A stretch of 29,810 nucleotides of DNA from an uncultured Gemmatimonadota bacterium (lineage in GTDB: Bacteria > Gemmatimonadota > Gemmatimonadetes > Gemmatimonadales > Gemmatimonadaceae), in assembly GCA_946480295.1 (NCBI GenBank), contig CAMLIT010000047.1, forward strand, positions 1 to 29,810. Reading direction: 5' to 3'. Below are positions 16,840 through 24,390 of this stretch, piece after piece. Positions within the stretch are counted from its first letter, which is position 1, and each line of letters begins with the position of its first letter. Under the pieces are notes generated by a model. That model was not told the origin of the DNA. It made no database searches and saw nothing but the letters and a program-made list of their open reading frames with translations. Both the position numbers and the translations under genes were made by a program.

Positions 16840-18924
16840 TCACCAGATCCGCGCGCGCAGGCTGTCCGGGCGCACCATGGGGTCGCCGTCCCTGCAACCC
16901 CAGGCCGCCCGAAATTCGGGCATGTTGCTCAACGGACCGTTCACGCGCCAGACCCCCGGCGCGTGCGGGTTCGTGTTCACCTGCGTCCGCGCGGCCTCCG
17001 GGCGCTGCAGCTCCCGCCAGACCTGCGCCCAGGCGAGGAAGAAGCGCTGCTCCGGCGTGAAGCCGTCGATGAGACCCGGCCGCCCGTTCTGCGCGAGGGC
17101 CTTCTCCATCGCCCGGTAGGCGATCGTCAGCCCACCGAGGTCCGCGATGTTCTCGCCGAGCGTCAGCCGGCCGTTCACGTGCGTCGCCGAATCGACCACC
17201 GTGTACGCGTCGAACTGCTCCACCACCCGGTCCGCCTGCGCCTTGTACTTCGCCGCGTCCTCGGCCGTCCACCAGTCGCGCAGGTTGCCCTGGGCATCGA
17301 ACTGGCGCCCCTGATCGTCGAAGCCGTGCGTCATCTCGTGCCCGATCACGGCACCCATCGCGCCGTAGTTCACCGCGTCGTCCGCCGTCGGGTTGAAGAA
17401 CGGCGGCTGCAGGATCCCCGCGGGGAACACGATCTCGTTCATCGACGAGTTGTAGTACGCGTTCACCGTCGGCGGGGTCATCCCCCACTCGCTGCGGTCC
17501 GTGGGCTTCCCGTACTTCGCCCAGTTCCGCGCTTCGGAGAACTCGTTCGCGTGCCGGAGGTCCTCAGCGTACTCGCCCGGCTCGATCGCCAGCGCGCTGT
17601 AGTCGCGCCACCTGCCCGGGTACCCGATCTTGCGCGTGAAGGCGTCCAGCTTGGCGATCGCCTGCTGCTTCGTGGTATCGCTCATCCAGTCGAGCGACTG
17701 GATGTCCTCGCGCAGGGCCGCGCGCAGGTTGTCCACCATCCGCAGCGCCCGCGCCTTCGCCTGCGGCGTGAACGTCCGCGCCACGTACTGCTGGCCCACG
17801 GCCTCGCCGAGCACGCGATTGGTCTGCGCCGCGCAGCGCCGCCAGCGCGGCAGCTGCTCCTTCGCGCCGGTGAGGAGCTGCCGGAAGCGGAAGTCCTCGT
17901 TCACGAAGGCGCTGCCGAGAGCGGGGGCCGTCCGGTCGGCGAGCTGCCAGCGCAGGTACGCCCGCCAGTCCGCCGCCGGCACCGTCGCCACCAGCGTGTC
18001 GAGCGCGGCGAAGAACGCCGGCTGCCGCACGTTGACGTCCGCGACGACCGGCGCATGCTGCGCGCGGAGGAACCGCTTCCAGTCGATGTGCGGCGTGAGC
18101 CGCTGGAAGTCGGCCAGCGACATCCTGTGGTACACCGCGTTCGGGTCGCGCATCTCCACGCGCCGCATGGACGCCTCCGCGAGGCGCGTCTCGAGTCGCA
18201 TCACCCGCTGCGCGTCCGCGGCCGCATCGGCCGGCGACTCACCCGTCAGCTCGAGCATCCGCTGCACGTGGTCGACGTACGCCTCGCGCAGCTTCGCGCT
18301 CCGCGCATCGGTGCGCGTGTAGTAGTCGCGCTCGGGCAGGCCGAGCCCGCCCTGGCCGGCGACGGCGATCATCTCGCTGCTCCGCTTCGTGTCGGGCGCG
18401 GTGCCGATGCTGAAGGGCGCGAGCCCGTCGGTGTGCTCCAGCTTTCCGAAGGCCTCGGCCACGTCCTCCGCGTCGCGGATGTGGGCGATCTCCGCCAGCT
18501 CGCTCGCGATCGGCCTGGTGCCGAGCGCCTCGATGCGCGCCGAGTCCATGCACGCCGCGTAGAACGCGCCGACCTTCCACGTGTTGCTCCCCGGCGCCTC
18601 CCTCTTCAGCGACCGCGCGTCCTCGTCGAGGATCTGGTGCACGACCGCCTCGTTCCGGTCGCTCACCTCGTCGAAGGTGCCCCAGCTCGTGTACGCCGCC
18701 GGGATCGCTGCGCGCTTCAGCCACCCGCCATTGGCGAACTCGAAGAAATTCTGGCAGGCGGCGCAGGTGGTGTCGAGGTTGGCGCGGGAGAGCGCGGGAG
18801 TCGGCGTCGTCGCCGTGGGCTGCTGCGCGGAAGCACGCCCGAGCGGCAGCGCGATGAGCAGCGCGGCCGCGAGGGAAGAGACTCGGGTCATATGGGATAA
18901 GATGCGGGTTGGCCTGGCTGGCAT
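16840..18924 (-). CDS. M13 family zinc metallopeptidase (neprilysin/PepO type)
   Basis: The product of up to 694 residues has the size and layout of M13 peptidases. Using the ATG at 18924, the zinc motif HEMTH is at 529-533, the second ligand Glu591 is in ENIADLGG, and the substrate-binding NAYYN is at 488-492. The C-terminus ends in Trp, as usual (RARIW). A signal peptide (SSLAAALLIALPLGRASAQ) indicates export, probably to the periplasm. The true start may be ATG 18891 (MTRVSSLAA), which gives a tighter signal peptide; neither start has a clear ribosome site, although GGGG precedes 18924. The family cleaves oligopeptides. All catalytic residues are present. Confidence 0.93.
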   Translation of the reverse strand: MPARPTRILSHMTRVSSLAAALLIALPLGRASAQQPTATTPTPALSRANLDTTCAACQNFFEFANGGWLKRAAIPAAYTSWGTFDEVSDRNEAVVHQILDEDARSLKREAPGSNTWKVGAFYAACMDSARIEALGTRPIASELAEIAHIRDAEDVAEAFGKLEHTDGLAPFSIGTAPDTKRSSEMIAVAGQGGLGLPERDYYTRTDARSAKLREAYVDHVQRMLELTGESPADAAADAQRVMRLETRLAEASMRRVEMRDPNAVYHRMSLADFQRLTPHIDWKRFLRAQHAPVVADVNVRQPAFFAALDTLVATVPAADWRAYLRWQLADRTAPALGSAFVNEDFRFRQLLTGAKEQLPRWRRCAAQTNRVLGEAVGQQYVARTFTPQAKARALRMVDNLRAALREDIQSLDWMSDTTKQQAIAKLDAFTRKIGYPGRWRDYSALAIEPGEYAEDLRHANEFSEARNWAKYGKPTDRSEWGMTPPTVNAYYNSSMNEIVFPAGILQPPFFNPTADDAVNYGAMGAVIGHEMTHGFDDQGRQFDAQGNLRDWWTAEDAAKYKAQADRVVEQFDAYTVVDSATHVNGRLTLGENIADLGGLTIAYRAMEKALAQNGRPGLIDGFTPEQRFFLAWAQVWRELQRPEAARTQVNTNPHAPGVWRVNGPLSNMPEFRAAWGCRDGDPMVRPDSLRARIW

Positions 18925-19217
18925 CTACCCCGGGGAGGGGCGAGGGGTGCGGGCGGGCTGAGCCGTGGGGCATACATCGCACGGGGGGGACACGGATTCG
19001 ACGGATGAACCGCACGGATTTGCGCGGATCGTTCCGAGTGGCGCGACGGCGCTCTGCGCCGCGCTGCGCTCTCTCAGGATGACACCACCGCCCCGGCCTC
19101 CGGCTCCCGGCACCCACCCGTCCGATCCGTGACCTCCGCGGCATCCGTGTCCAATCGGCGTTGATGCCGTGAGCCACGCACGACCCGACGCACGGCGGAC
19201 GTGGCCCGACCGGGCGC
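18925..19217. other. Non-coding region with dispersed CGGAT words
   Basis: No credible gene lies between the M13 start (18924) and the heptad array at 19218. The stretch 18991-19029 has four CGGAT words (18993, 19002, 19015, 19025), and the complementary ATCCG occurs at 19125 and 19143. This makes a loose inverted arrangement about 95 bp apart. It looks like an old degenerate intergenic repeat. No T-tract hairpin or clear promoter is visible. Confidence 0.5.
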
Positions 19218-19302
19218 GTCCCTCGTCCCTCGTCCCTCGTCCCTCGTCCCTCGTCCCTCGTCCCTCGTCCCCCCGCCTCCCGCCTCCCGCCTCCCGCCTC
19301 CC
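19218..19302. repeat. Heptad array A: (GTCCCTC)7 then (GCCTCCC)4
   Basis: Seven perfect copies of GTCCCTC run from 19218 to 19266, then an 8-bp joint, then four perfect copies of GCCTCCC at 19275-19302. Read on the coding strand of the barrel gene, the array starts 4 nt after its TAG stop as four GGGAGGC units and then GAGGGAC units. Four GGG runs spaced by 4 nt fit a G-quadruplex pattern on that strand. Confidence 0.95.
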
Positions 19303-19306
19303 GTCC

Positions 19307-20089
19307 CTATTCCCTCCCCACGCTCACCCCCACCCTCCACGTCACGAACTTCGCCTCGGTGTACATCGGGGTGATCGCGATGTCGCCGTTAGGCAGGTCC
19401 TGGATGCTTCCCGGCTTGAGGTACGACCGCTTGCCCTGCGGTGCGTGATAGGTGGCGCCGAGGTCCAGGCTCACGAGCGTCCGCCCGCGGTGCAGGGGCA
19501 CGTAGATGCCGCCGCCGGCGAGCCAGGCGAAGCCGGTGTCCTGATGGTTCGTCGTGCTCGCGAAGCTCTGGTCGGAGGAGGTGCCCTGGATGCTGCTCTG
19601 CGTGACGAAGCTCGCGAATCCCGCCGATCCCGAGACATACGGCCGGATCCAGCCGCGCGGCGCCATGAGCTGCAACCCGAGGCCGCCCGTCCACACGTCG
19701 TTCGTCGTCGTCACGTCCACGGTGATCCGGCCGCCGATCGTCGGGCTCAGGGGCACGCGTTTGTGCTCGCTCCCGTACTGCACGAGCCCGAGCCCCGCGC
19801 GAAGGGCGACGATGCCCGCGCGGTCCAGTCGCATGAGCCCCGCGCCCTCGATGCCGTAGCCGAAGCCGATGTTGTTCGCGAGCTCGCCGACGGGGCGCAT
19901 CTGGACGCCGGCGAACTGTCCCGAGAGGCGCCGCGCGAAGGGCGTGATCGCGTTCGCCGTGTCCACGCGCAGGTCGATCGGCGGCCTGGCGTCGGGATCC
20001 GGATCCTGCGCGCGCGCGACGGAGGGGAAGAAGAGGAGTGCGAGGCACGTCGCCATCGCGCTCCAGCGAAGGGACCGCGCCGCTGTCAT
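19307..20089 (-). CDS. Outer-membrane beta-barrel protein (260 aa)
   Basis: A signal peptide (MTAARSLRWSAMATCLALLFFPSVARAQ) is followed by a mature domain of alternating amphipathic strands with Gly and aromatic residues, for example GFGYGIEGAGLMRL, IVALRAGLGLVQYG, TGGLGLQLMAP, WLAGGGIYVPL and TLVSLDLGATYH. It ends in a strand that closes a barrel (FVTWRVGVSVGRE). This matches small 8- to 10-stranded outer-membrane proteins; the exact subfamily is not clear. The ATG at 20089 has GAGGAGG at about -9 to -15 and is well supported. A CGTTAGGC octamer lies inside (19387-19394). It follows the Ser/Thr kinase gene on the same strand, separated by a hairpin and 208 bp. Confidence 0.8.
   Translation of the reverse strand: MTAARSLRWSAMATCLALLFFPSVARAQDPDPDARPPIDLRVDTANAITPFARRLSGQFAGVQMRPVGELANNIGFGYGIEGAGLMRLDRAGIVALRAGLGLVQYGSEHKRVPLSPTIGGRITVDVTTTNDVWTGGLGLQLMAPRGWIRPYVSGSAGFASFVTQSSIQGTSSDQSFASTTNHQDTGFAWLAGGGIYVPLHRGRTLVSLDLGATYHAPQGKRSYLKPGSIQDLPNGDIAITPMYTEAKFVTWRVGVSVGRE
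19387..19394 (+). other. Octamer CGTTAGGC (site 4)
   Basis: This lies within the minus-strand barrel gene, again as Leu-Pro-Asn-Gly with codon CCT, the same peptide context as site 2. Confidence 0.6.
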
Positions 20090-20271
20090 GGGCTCACCCT
20101 CCTCGAAGGAAAGCTGCTCGTCGCACACCCCTCGACGCAGCCGACGTGCCCGCCCGGTCCGCGAACACGTGCCGATGCAAGTGGCTGTCCCCGAACGGCT
20201 TGACTCGACCTCCGCCCGCCCGGGCGTGTCGCGTCGCGCACGGAGTGTGGCAACGAGCGGACGAGTGGTGT

Positions 20272-20292
20272 CCGCGGCGAGAGACGCCGCGG
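20272..20292 (-). terminator. Short hairpin just after the Ser/Thr kinase gene
   Basis: The arms at 20272-20279 and 20285-20292 pair perfectly over 8 bp with a 5-nt loop. It starts 5 bp after the kinase stop codon (20298), and no T-tract follows. Confidence 0.5.
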
Positions 20293-20297
20293 GCGGA

Positions 20298-22100
20298 CTA
20301 CCGCCGGCCGCGCTCGAGCGTCTGCGCGACGGCGGCGGCGAATCGTCCCCCGTCGCGCAGGGGATCCTCGAGCGGACCGTGTCCGCCCGTCTGCGTGCGC
20401 ACGTGCTGGCCGTGTCGGAAATCACCGATCACGAGCATGTAGGCGACGCTGTCCCCCGGCTGGAGCATCACGACGCCGGTGATCGCGATGGCGGCGTGAG
20501 CGGCCCGCGCGAGGCGCACCGGATCGGCGGGATAGCGTCGCAGCTGCGGGAGATTCGTCTTCACCACCTCGAACCCGTGCGCCGCGAGCTGCGCGCGCAG
20601 GCTGTCCGCCATCTCCCGCGCCGGCCCGGCGAGCGTCCCCGGGCCGCCGATCCCCAGCTCGGTCGCGACGACGGCGCGGTTCATGTCGGGCGGTTCGGGG
20701 ATGAACGTGCGCGACGCCGTCTCGCCGCGCAGCGCGTCGCGCACGATCGAATCGGGGTTCACCGGGAGCGGCGGCCTGCCGGGCACCTGCTGCCGGCCGA
20801 AGCGGAGCGCGGTCAGCGAATCGAAGCGGAACACCTGCACACCGCGCAGCCGCGCCAGCTCGCGCATCGAGTCGGCGATCGCATGCTGGAGGTGCGTGCG
20901 CAGCGAGTCGAGATCCGGGCCGGGGCCGAACGCGCGGCGCTCGCCCCGGTTCCGACGCACCGAGTCCAGCCGCGCCTGCACGGCGGCGGCGATGGCGAGC
21001 GAGTCGGCGTGCGTCAGCACCGGCGCGCCCTGCTGCCTGGCGCTGTCGCCCGCGGCGGTGCGGGTGCTGTCGGGTGCCGCGACGATGCGGACCGCCTCGG
21101 GCCCGTTCGCCGTGCGGTGTGCCAGCGTCAGCGCGAGCGCGGAGGCCATCGCGATGGTCAGCACCGCCGTGACCGCGGCGACGGCGCGCCGCGTCGGCCG
21201 GCGTTCGCGCGCGGGCGCGGCCGCGCCGCCGCCGTCGGGGGACGTGATGTCGTCGAGTACCGCCTGCAGGGCGCGCGCTGTTGCCGGACGCGCGCCCGGC
21301 TCCTTCTCCAGGCAGCGCATGACCAGCGTCGCGAGCACGGGCGGCACCTCGGGCACGATCTGCGCGAGCGGCTTCGGCGTCTCGGTGAGCTGCGCGACCA
21401 TCATCGCCTGCGGCGACGACCGGCCGGCGAAGGGGGGCGCGCCCGAGAGCAGCTCGTACGCGAGCAGCCCGACGGCGTACACGTCCACCCGCGCGTCCGC
21501 GGCGGGGTCGGCGGCGAGCTGCTCCGGCGCCATGTACGCCGGCGTCCCGATGATCATCCCCGACGTCGTCACCGTGATCGCCGAGAGCGAGGCTCCGAGC
21601 GCCTTCGCCACGCCGAAGTCGGTGATCACCGCGTGCGCGCCGCTCATCAGCACGTTTGCCGGCTTGATGTCGCGGTGGATCACGCCGTGCTCGTGCGCGT
21701 AGGCGAGCGCGTCGACGACGTCGTGCAGGATCCGGATCACCTCGCGCACCGGCAGCGCGCCGCGGCGCTCGAGCGCGCTCTTCAGCGACTCGCCGCGGAT
21801 GAACGGCATCGTGTAGTACAGCAGGTCGTCCGACTCGCCCGAGCTGAGCAGCGGCACGATGTGCGGGTGCTGCAGCGCGGCGGCGAGCTGGATCTCCCGA
21901 CGGAAGCGCTCGCGGTTCACTCCGGCCGCGAGCTCCGGAGGCAGGACCTTGATCACGACGTCCCGCTGCAGCGCGCTCTCCGTGGCGACGAACACGCGGC
22001 TCATGCCGCCGCCCACCAACTCGCGTTGGATGACGAAAGCCGTGCCGAGCGCGCGCTGGAGGCGCTCGCGGAAGGGGTCGCGCGGAGGGTCGTCGATCAC
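20298..22100 (-). CDS. Membrane-anchored PASTA-less Ser/Thr protein kinase with C-terminal sensor-like region
   Basis: The 600-residue protein has a Hanks-type kinase domain (about 20-280): GGGMSRVF glycine loop, catalytic Lys51, HRDIKPAN (142-149), DFG (161-163) and APE (191-193). After a basic patch, one membrane helix lies at about 306-327. The remaining 270 residues are predicted to be outside the membrane. They contain a helical stretch with repeated DSL/DSVR words, then GFEVVKTNLPQ and AIAITGVVMLQPGDSVAYMLVIGDFRHG, similar to TolB/FlgO-like sensor modules. The start is GTG at 22100, with GGGGAC just upstream. It is divergent from the Arg/Asp/Gly/Tyr-rich protein gene, with 96 bp between them. 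Confidence 0.9.
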   Translation of the reverse strand: MIDDPPRDPFRERLQRALGTAFVIQRELVGGGMSRVFVATESALQRDVVIKVLPPELAAGVNRERFRREIQLAAALQHPHIVPLLSSGESDDLLYYTMPFIRGESLKSALERRGALPVREVIRILHDVVDALAYAHEHGVIHRDIKPANVLMSGAHAVITDFGVAKALGASLSAITVTTSGMIIGTPAYMAPEQLAADPAADARVDVYAVGLLAYELLSGAPPFAGRSSPQAMMVAQLTETPKPLAQIVPEVPPVLATLVMRCLEKEPGARPATARALQAVLDDITSPDGGGAAAPARERRPTRRAVAAVTAVLTIAMASALALTLAHRTANGPEAVRIVAAPDSTRTAAGDSARQQGAPVLTHADSLAIAAAVQARLDSVRRNRGERRAFGPGPDLDSLRTHLQHAIADSMRELARLRGVQVFRFDSLTALRFGRQQVPGRPPLPVNPDSIVRDALRGETASRTFIPEPPDMNRAVVATELGIGGPGTLAGPAREMADSLRAQLAAHGFEVVKTNLPQLRRYPADPVRLARAAHAAIAITGVVMLQPGDSVAYMLVIGDFRHGQHVRTQTGGHGPLEDPLRDGGRFAAAVAQTLERGRR

Positions 22101-22196
22101 GTCCCCAAGATAGCGTCGAACCCGGGGCGCGACACGAGTGGAGCGCGAACCTTGCAGCCGCCTTCCGCGCCACGACCAGATTCAGGAGGACGAATC

Positions 22197-22859
22197 ATGG
22201 CGTACGACGACTATCGTCGCTCCGGCCGGGACTGGGACGACCGCTACGGGCCCAACCGAGGCTGGAACGAGAACCGGGACGTGGACTGGAACGCTCGCCG
22301 GGGAATGGGCCCCCGCGACCGAGAGCGCAACCTCGGCTACGGCCGCCCGGACTACGACCGGGACGAGTGGGCCGGCCGCGATCGCGAGATCGGGCGTGGA
22401 GAGGGGGGCTGGAACCGCGGCTACGGAGCGTACGGCGGCTACGGCGGTCGCGGGGACTACGACGAGCGCGGCGGCTATGCCGATCGCGGAGGCTACGCGG
22501 ATCGCGGCGAGTACCGGGGTCGCGCTGGCTACGCCGATCGCGATCGTGGCTACGGCGCCTCCGGCGAGGGCTACGGCGGCCGGATGCGCGAGGATCGCAT
22601 GCGCGAGGACATGGACCGCGACATGGGCCGCCATCGCGACTACGACCGCGATCGCGAGCTGCGCCGCGGCGAGTGGGAGCGCGGGCGCGACTACGGCTAC
22701 CGCGGCCGTCCGGCCGACCAGCCCGACTTCGACTGCAGCCGTGGCCATGGCAATTACGACGACTCCGATCGCGGCTGGGGGCTGGACCGCGACTACGGCA
22801 ACGGCGAATGGGGCCGCGGCGCCAGCCGGAACGCCAGGCGGGATCGGGATGACTGGTGA
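22197..22859 (+). CDS. Arg/Asp/Gly/Tyr-rich disordered protein (220 aa)
   Basis: The start is secure: AGGAGG lies about 7-12 nt before the ATG. The sequence is of very low complexity, almost only Arg, Asp, Gly, Tyr, Glu and Trp, with repeated RGY/YGG/RDY/DRG words such as GYGAYGGYGGRGDYDERGGY and YADRGGYADRGEY. It has no hydrophobic core, signal peptide or helix pattern. Alternating charge with Tyr/Gly spacers is typical of disordered RNA-binding or condensate-forming segments (RGG/RGY type), but no folded RNA-binding domain is present, so function is not assigned. The single Cys is near residue 180. The gene ends in a heptad array that starts 6 nt after its stop. Confidence 0.7.
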   Translation: MAYDDYRRSGRDWDDRYGPNRGWNENRDVDWNARRGMGPRDRERNLGYGRPDYDRDEWAGRDREIGRGEGGWNRGYGAYGGYGGRGDYDERGGYADRGGYADRGEYRGRAGYADRDRGYGASGEGYGGRMREDRMREDMDRDMGRHRDYDRDRELRRGEWERGRDYGYRGRPADQPDFDCSRGHGNYDDSDRGWGLDRDYGNGEWGRGASRNARRDRDDW

Positions 22860-22865
22860 GGAGCA

Positions 22866-22942
22866 GGGTCGAGGGTCGGGGGTCGAGGGTCGAGCGGTCA
22901 GGGGCGAGCGGTGAGGGGTGAGTGGTGAGGGGGGAGTGGCGC
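22866..22942 (+). repeat. Heptad array B, left arm (11 units)
   Basis: Eleven consecutive 7-bp units in perfect register follow the stop of the upstream plus-strand gene. The first four are GGGTCGA-type and the later ones shade into GGGGTGA, GTGGTGA and GTGGCGC. It is G-rich on the strand of the gene it follows. Confidence 0.9.
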
Positions 22943-22972
22943 GTGCCGAGATGCAGGCGTGCGCCTCGCCCC

Positions 22973-23049
22973 TCACCACTCGCCACTCGCCACTCGCCAC
23001 TCGCCACTTCAACTCTCGACCCTCGACCTTAAACCCTCGCCCCTCGCCC
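22973..23049 (-). repeat. Heptad array B, right arm (11 units)
   Basis: Read on the minus strand directly after the TAG of the L,D-transpeptidase gene, eleven 7-bp units follow: GGGCGAG twice, one diverged unit, GGTCGAG twice, one diverged unit, GTGGCGA three times, GTGGTGA and GGGGCGA. It mirrors the left arm, so together the arms can form a long imperfect hairpin that may terminate both convergent transcripts. Confidence 0.9.
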
Positions 23050-24279
23050 CTACTGCAGGAAATCAACGACGATCCCCTTCCCCAGCGCGCTCGCCAGCTT
23101 CGCCGCGTCCCAGTTCGCCAGCCGCACGCAGCCGTGCGAATTGTCCAGGCCGAGCAGGTCGGGGCGCGGCGTGCCGTGGATTCCCACGTGCTCCTTCGAC
23201 AGCGCGATCCACACGATGCCGACGGGCGAGTTGGGTCCGGGAGGCAGGAGCGCCTCGGCGCCGCCGTCGCCGTCGTTGAGCAGCGACGGATCGTACCGAT
23301 AGGGCGGATCCCACTCCACGCCGACCACGTGGTACGTCCCTGAGGGCGACGGGTTGTACTCGGAGCCGACCGTCGTCGGGAAGTGATAGATGATGCTGCC
23401 GTCGGCAGCGAGCGCGTGGACGTACTCGCCGCTCTTCGACACGTGCACCTTCGCGATCCGCCGGTCCGGGCGCGGGAAGCGCGGCGATCGCGCGTCGAAG
23501 GCGGGCACGTTCGGCACCCACAGCCGCGTGCCCTCTTTCAGGTGCAGCAGGTCCATCCCCGGGTTGAGCTGCCGCAGCACGTCGGCCGTCGTGTGATAGC
23601 GCTCGTCGAGCTCCTCGAGCGCGTTCACGTAGCACATGCACGGCAGCTTCGCGTCCGCGTACACGCTGCGCGGGATGTCGACGAAGGGGCCGCGCAGCAG
23701 CGCCTGGTTCACGGTGATCTGCTGCGCGCCCGGGAGGTCGCCGACCTCCTGCACGAGCGCCGCGTACGTCGCGCTGTCGAGCTTTCCCGTCGGCGTCAGC
23801 CCGCGCTCCTGCTGGTAGAAATAGACCGCCTTCTGCGTGTTCTGCCCGGCCCGGCCGTCGAGCACCCCGACCGAGAAGTTGGCGCGGTCGAGCAGGATCT
23901 GGGCGCGCATGACGCCCGGCCCGTCGGCGGCCGCGAGCTCCGCGGCGTCGGGGGTGTCGCCGAGCGTCTCCGGGGTGATCGCGCGGAAGCCGACGTGCGC
24001 GGCCCGGGCGGTGCTGGCGTGAGTGGTGTCTCGCGCGACCGACGCCGCGCGCGATGGCGCGCGCGGCACGGCGCGTACCGCGACGGGGATCGCGCGGGGC
24101 GCCGCCGGGTGCACGTCGAGCTTCGCGAACCGGCGCCAGCTCGAGTCGCCCTGGTACGAGATCGGCGCGAGATCGGGATCCTTCGGAGCGATCGCCGGCT
24201 CGGGCACGGAGACCGGCTGGGGGCGGCAGGCGGCGACCGCCATGAGCAGCGCGATCGCGATCGGACGGATACGGGACAT
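23050..24279 (-). CDS. L,D-transpeptidase lipoprotein (PG-binding, LysM-like, YkuD)
   Basis: The 409-residue product has a lipobox ending AVAAC (Cys18), so it is anchored in the outer or inner membrane. A Pro/Ala-rich spacer leads to a peptidoglycan-binding domain (about 122-175: ILLDRANFSVGVLDGRAGQNTQKAV), then a LysM-like segment (about 226-256: YHTTADVLRQLNPGMDLLHLKEGTRLWVP). The YkuD catalytic domain (about 275-409) has HGTPRPDLLG (His368) and SHGCVRL (catalytic Cys384, Arg386). Such enzymes form 3-3 crosslinks in peptidoglycan or attach lipoproteins to it. The ATG at 24279 is chosen because the signal peptide starts there. The gene is divergent from deoC. Confidence 0.93.
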   Translation of the reverse strand: MSRIRPIAIALLMAVAACRPQPVSVPEPAIAPKDPDLAPISYQGDSSWRRFAKLDVHPAAPRAIPVAVRAVPRAPSRAASVARDTTHASTARAAHVGFRAITPETLGDTPDAAELAAADGPGVMRAQILLDRANFSVGVLDGRAGQNTQKAVYFYQQERGLTPTGKLDSATYAALVQEVGDLPGAQQITVNQALLRGPFVDIPRSVYADAKLPCMCYVNALEELDERYHTTADVLRQLNPGMDLLHLKEGTRLWVPNVPAFDARSPRFPRPDRRIAKVHVSKSGEYVHALAADGSIIYHFPTTVGSEYNPSPSGTYHVVGVEWDPPYRYDPSLLNDGDGGAEALLPPGPNSPVGIVWIALSKEHVGIHGTPRPDLLGLDNSHGCVRLANWDAAKLASALGKGIVVDFLQ

Positions 24280-24357
24280 CGAGACCTCGTGGACTGCGGT
24301 GCCCCACATAGATCACGAATCGTACCGGCGCCGATGGCCTCGCGTCGCCGCGAATGG

Positions 24358-24365
24358 CATATTTG
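24358..24365 (+). promoter_or_regulatory. Candidate promoter element CATATTTG
   Basis: CATATTTG is an AT-rich island 33 nt before the deoC ATG. It shares ATATTTG and the same 33-nt distance with the element at 13941. It differs from TAnnTTTG at the first position. No clear upstream element is visible. Confidence 0.35.
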
Positions 24366-24390
24366 AGCACCAGCATTGCCGGACCGGCCC

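Noticed and set aside
19218..19302. CRISPR array
   Set aside because: The units are 7 bp, contiguous and without spacers.
24376..24390. TTG start for deoC
   Set aside because: An ATG 15 nt later is a better start and loses nothing conserved.
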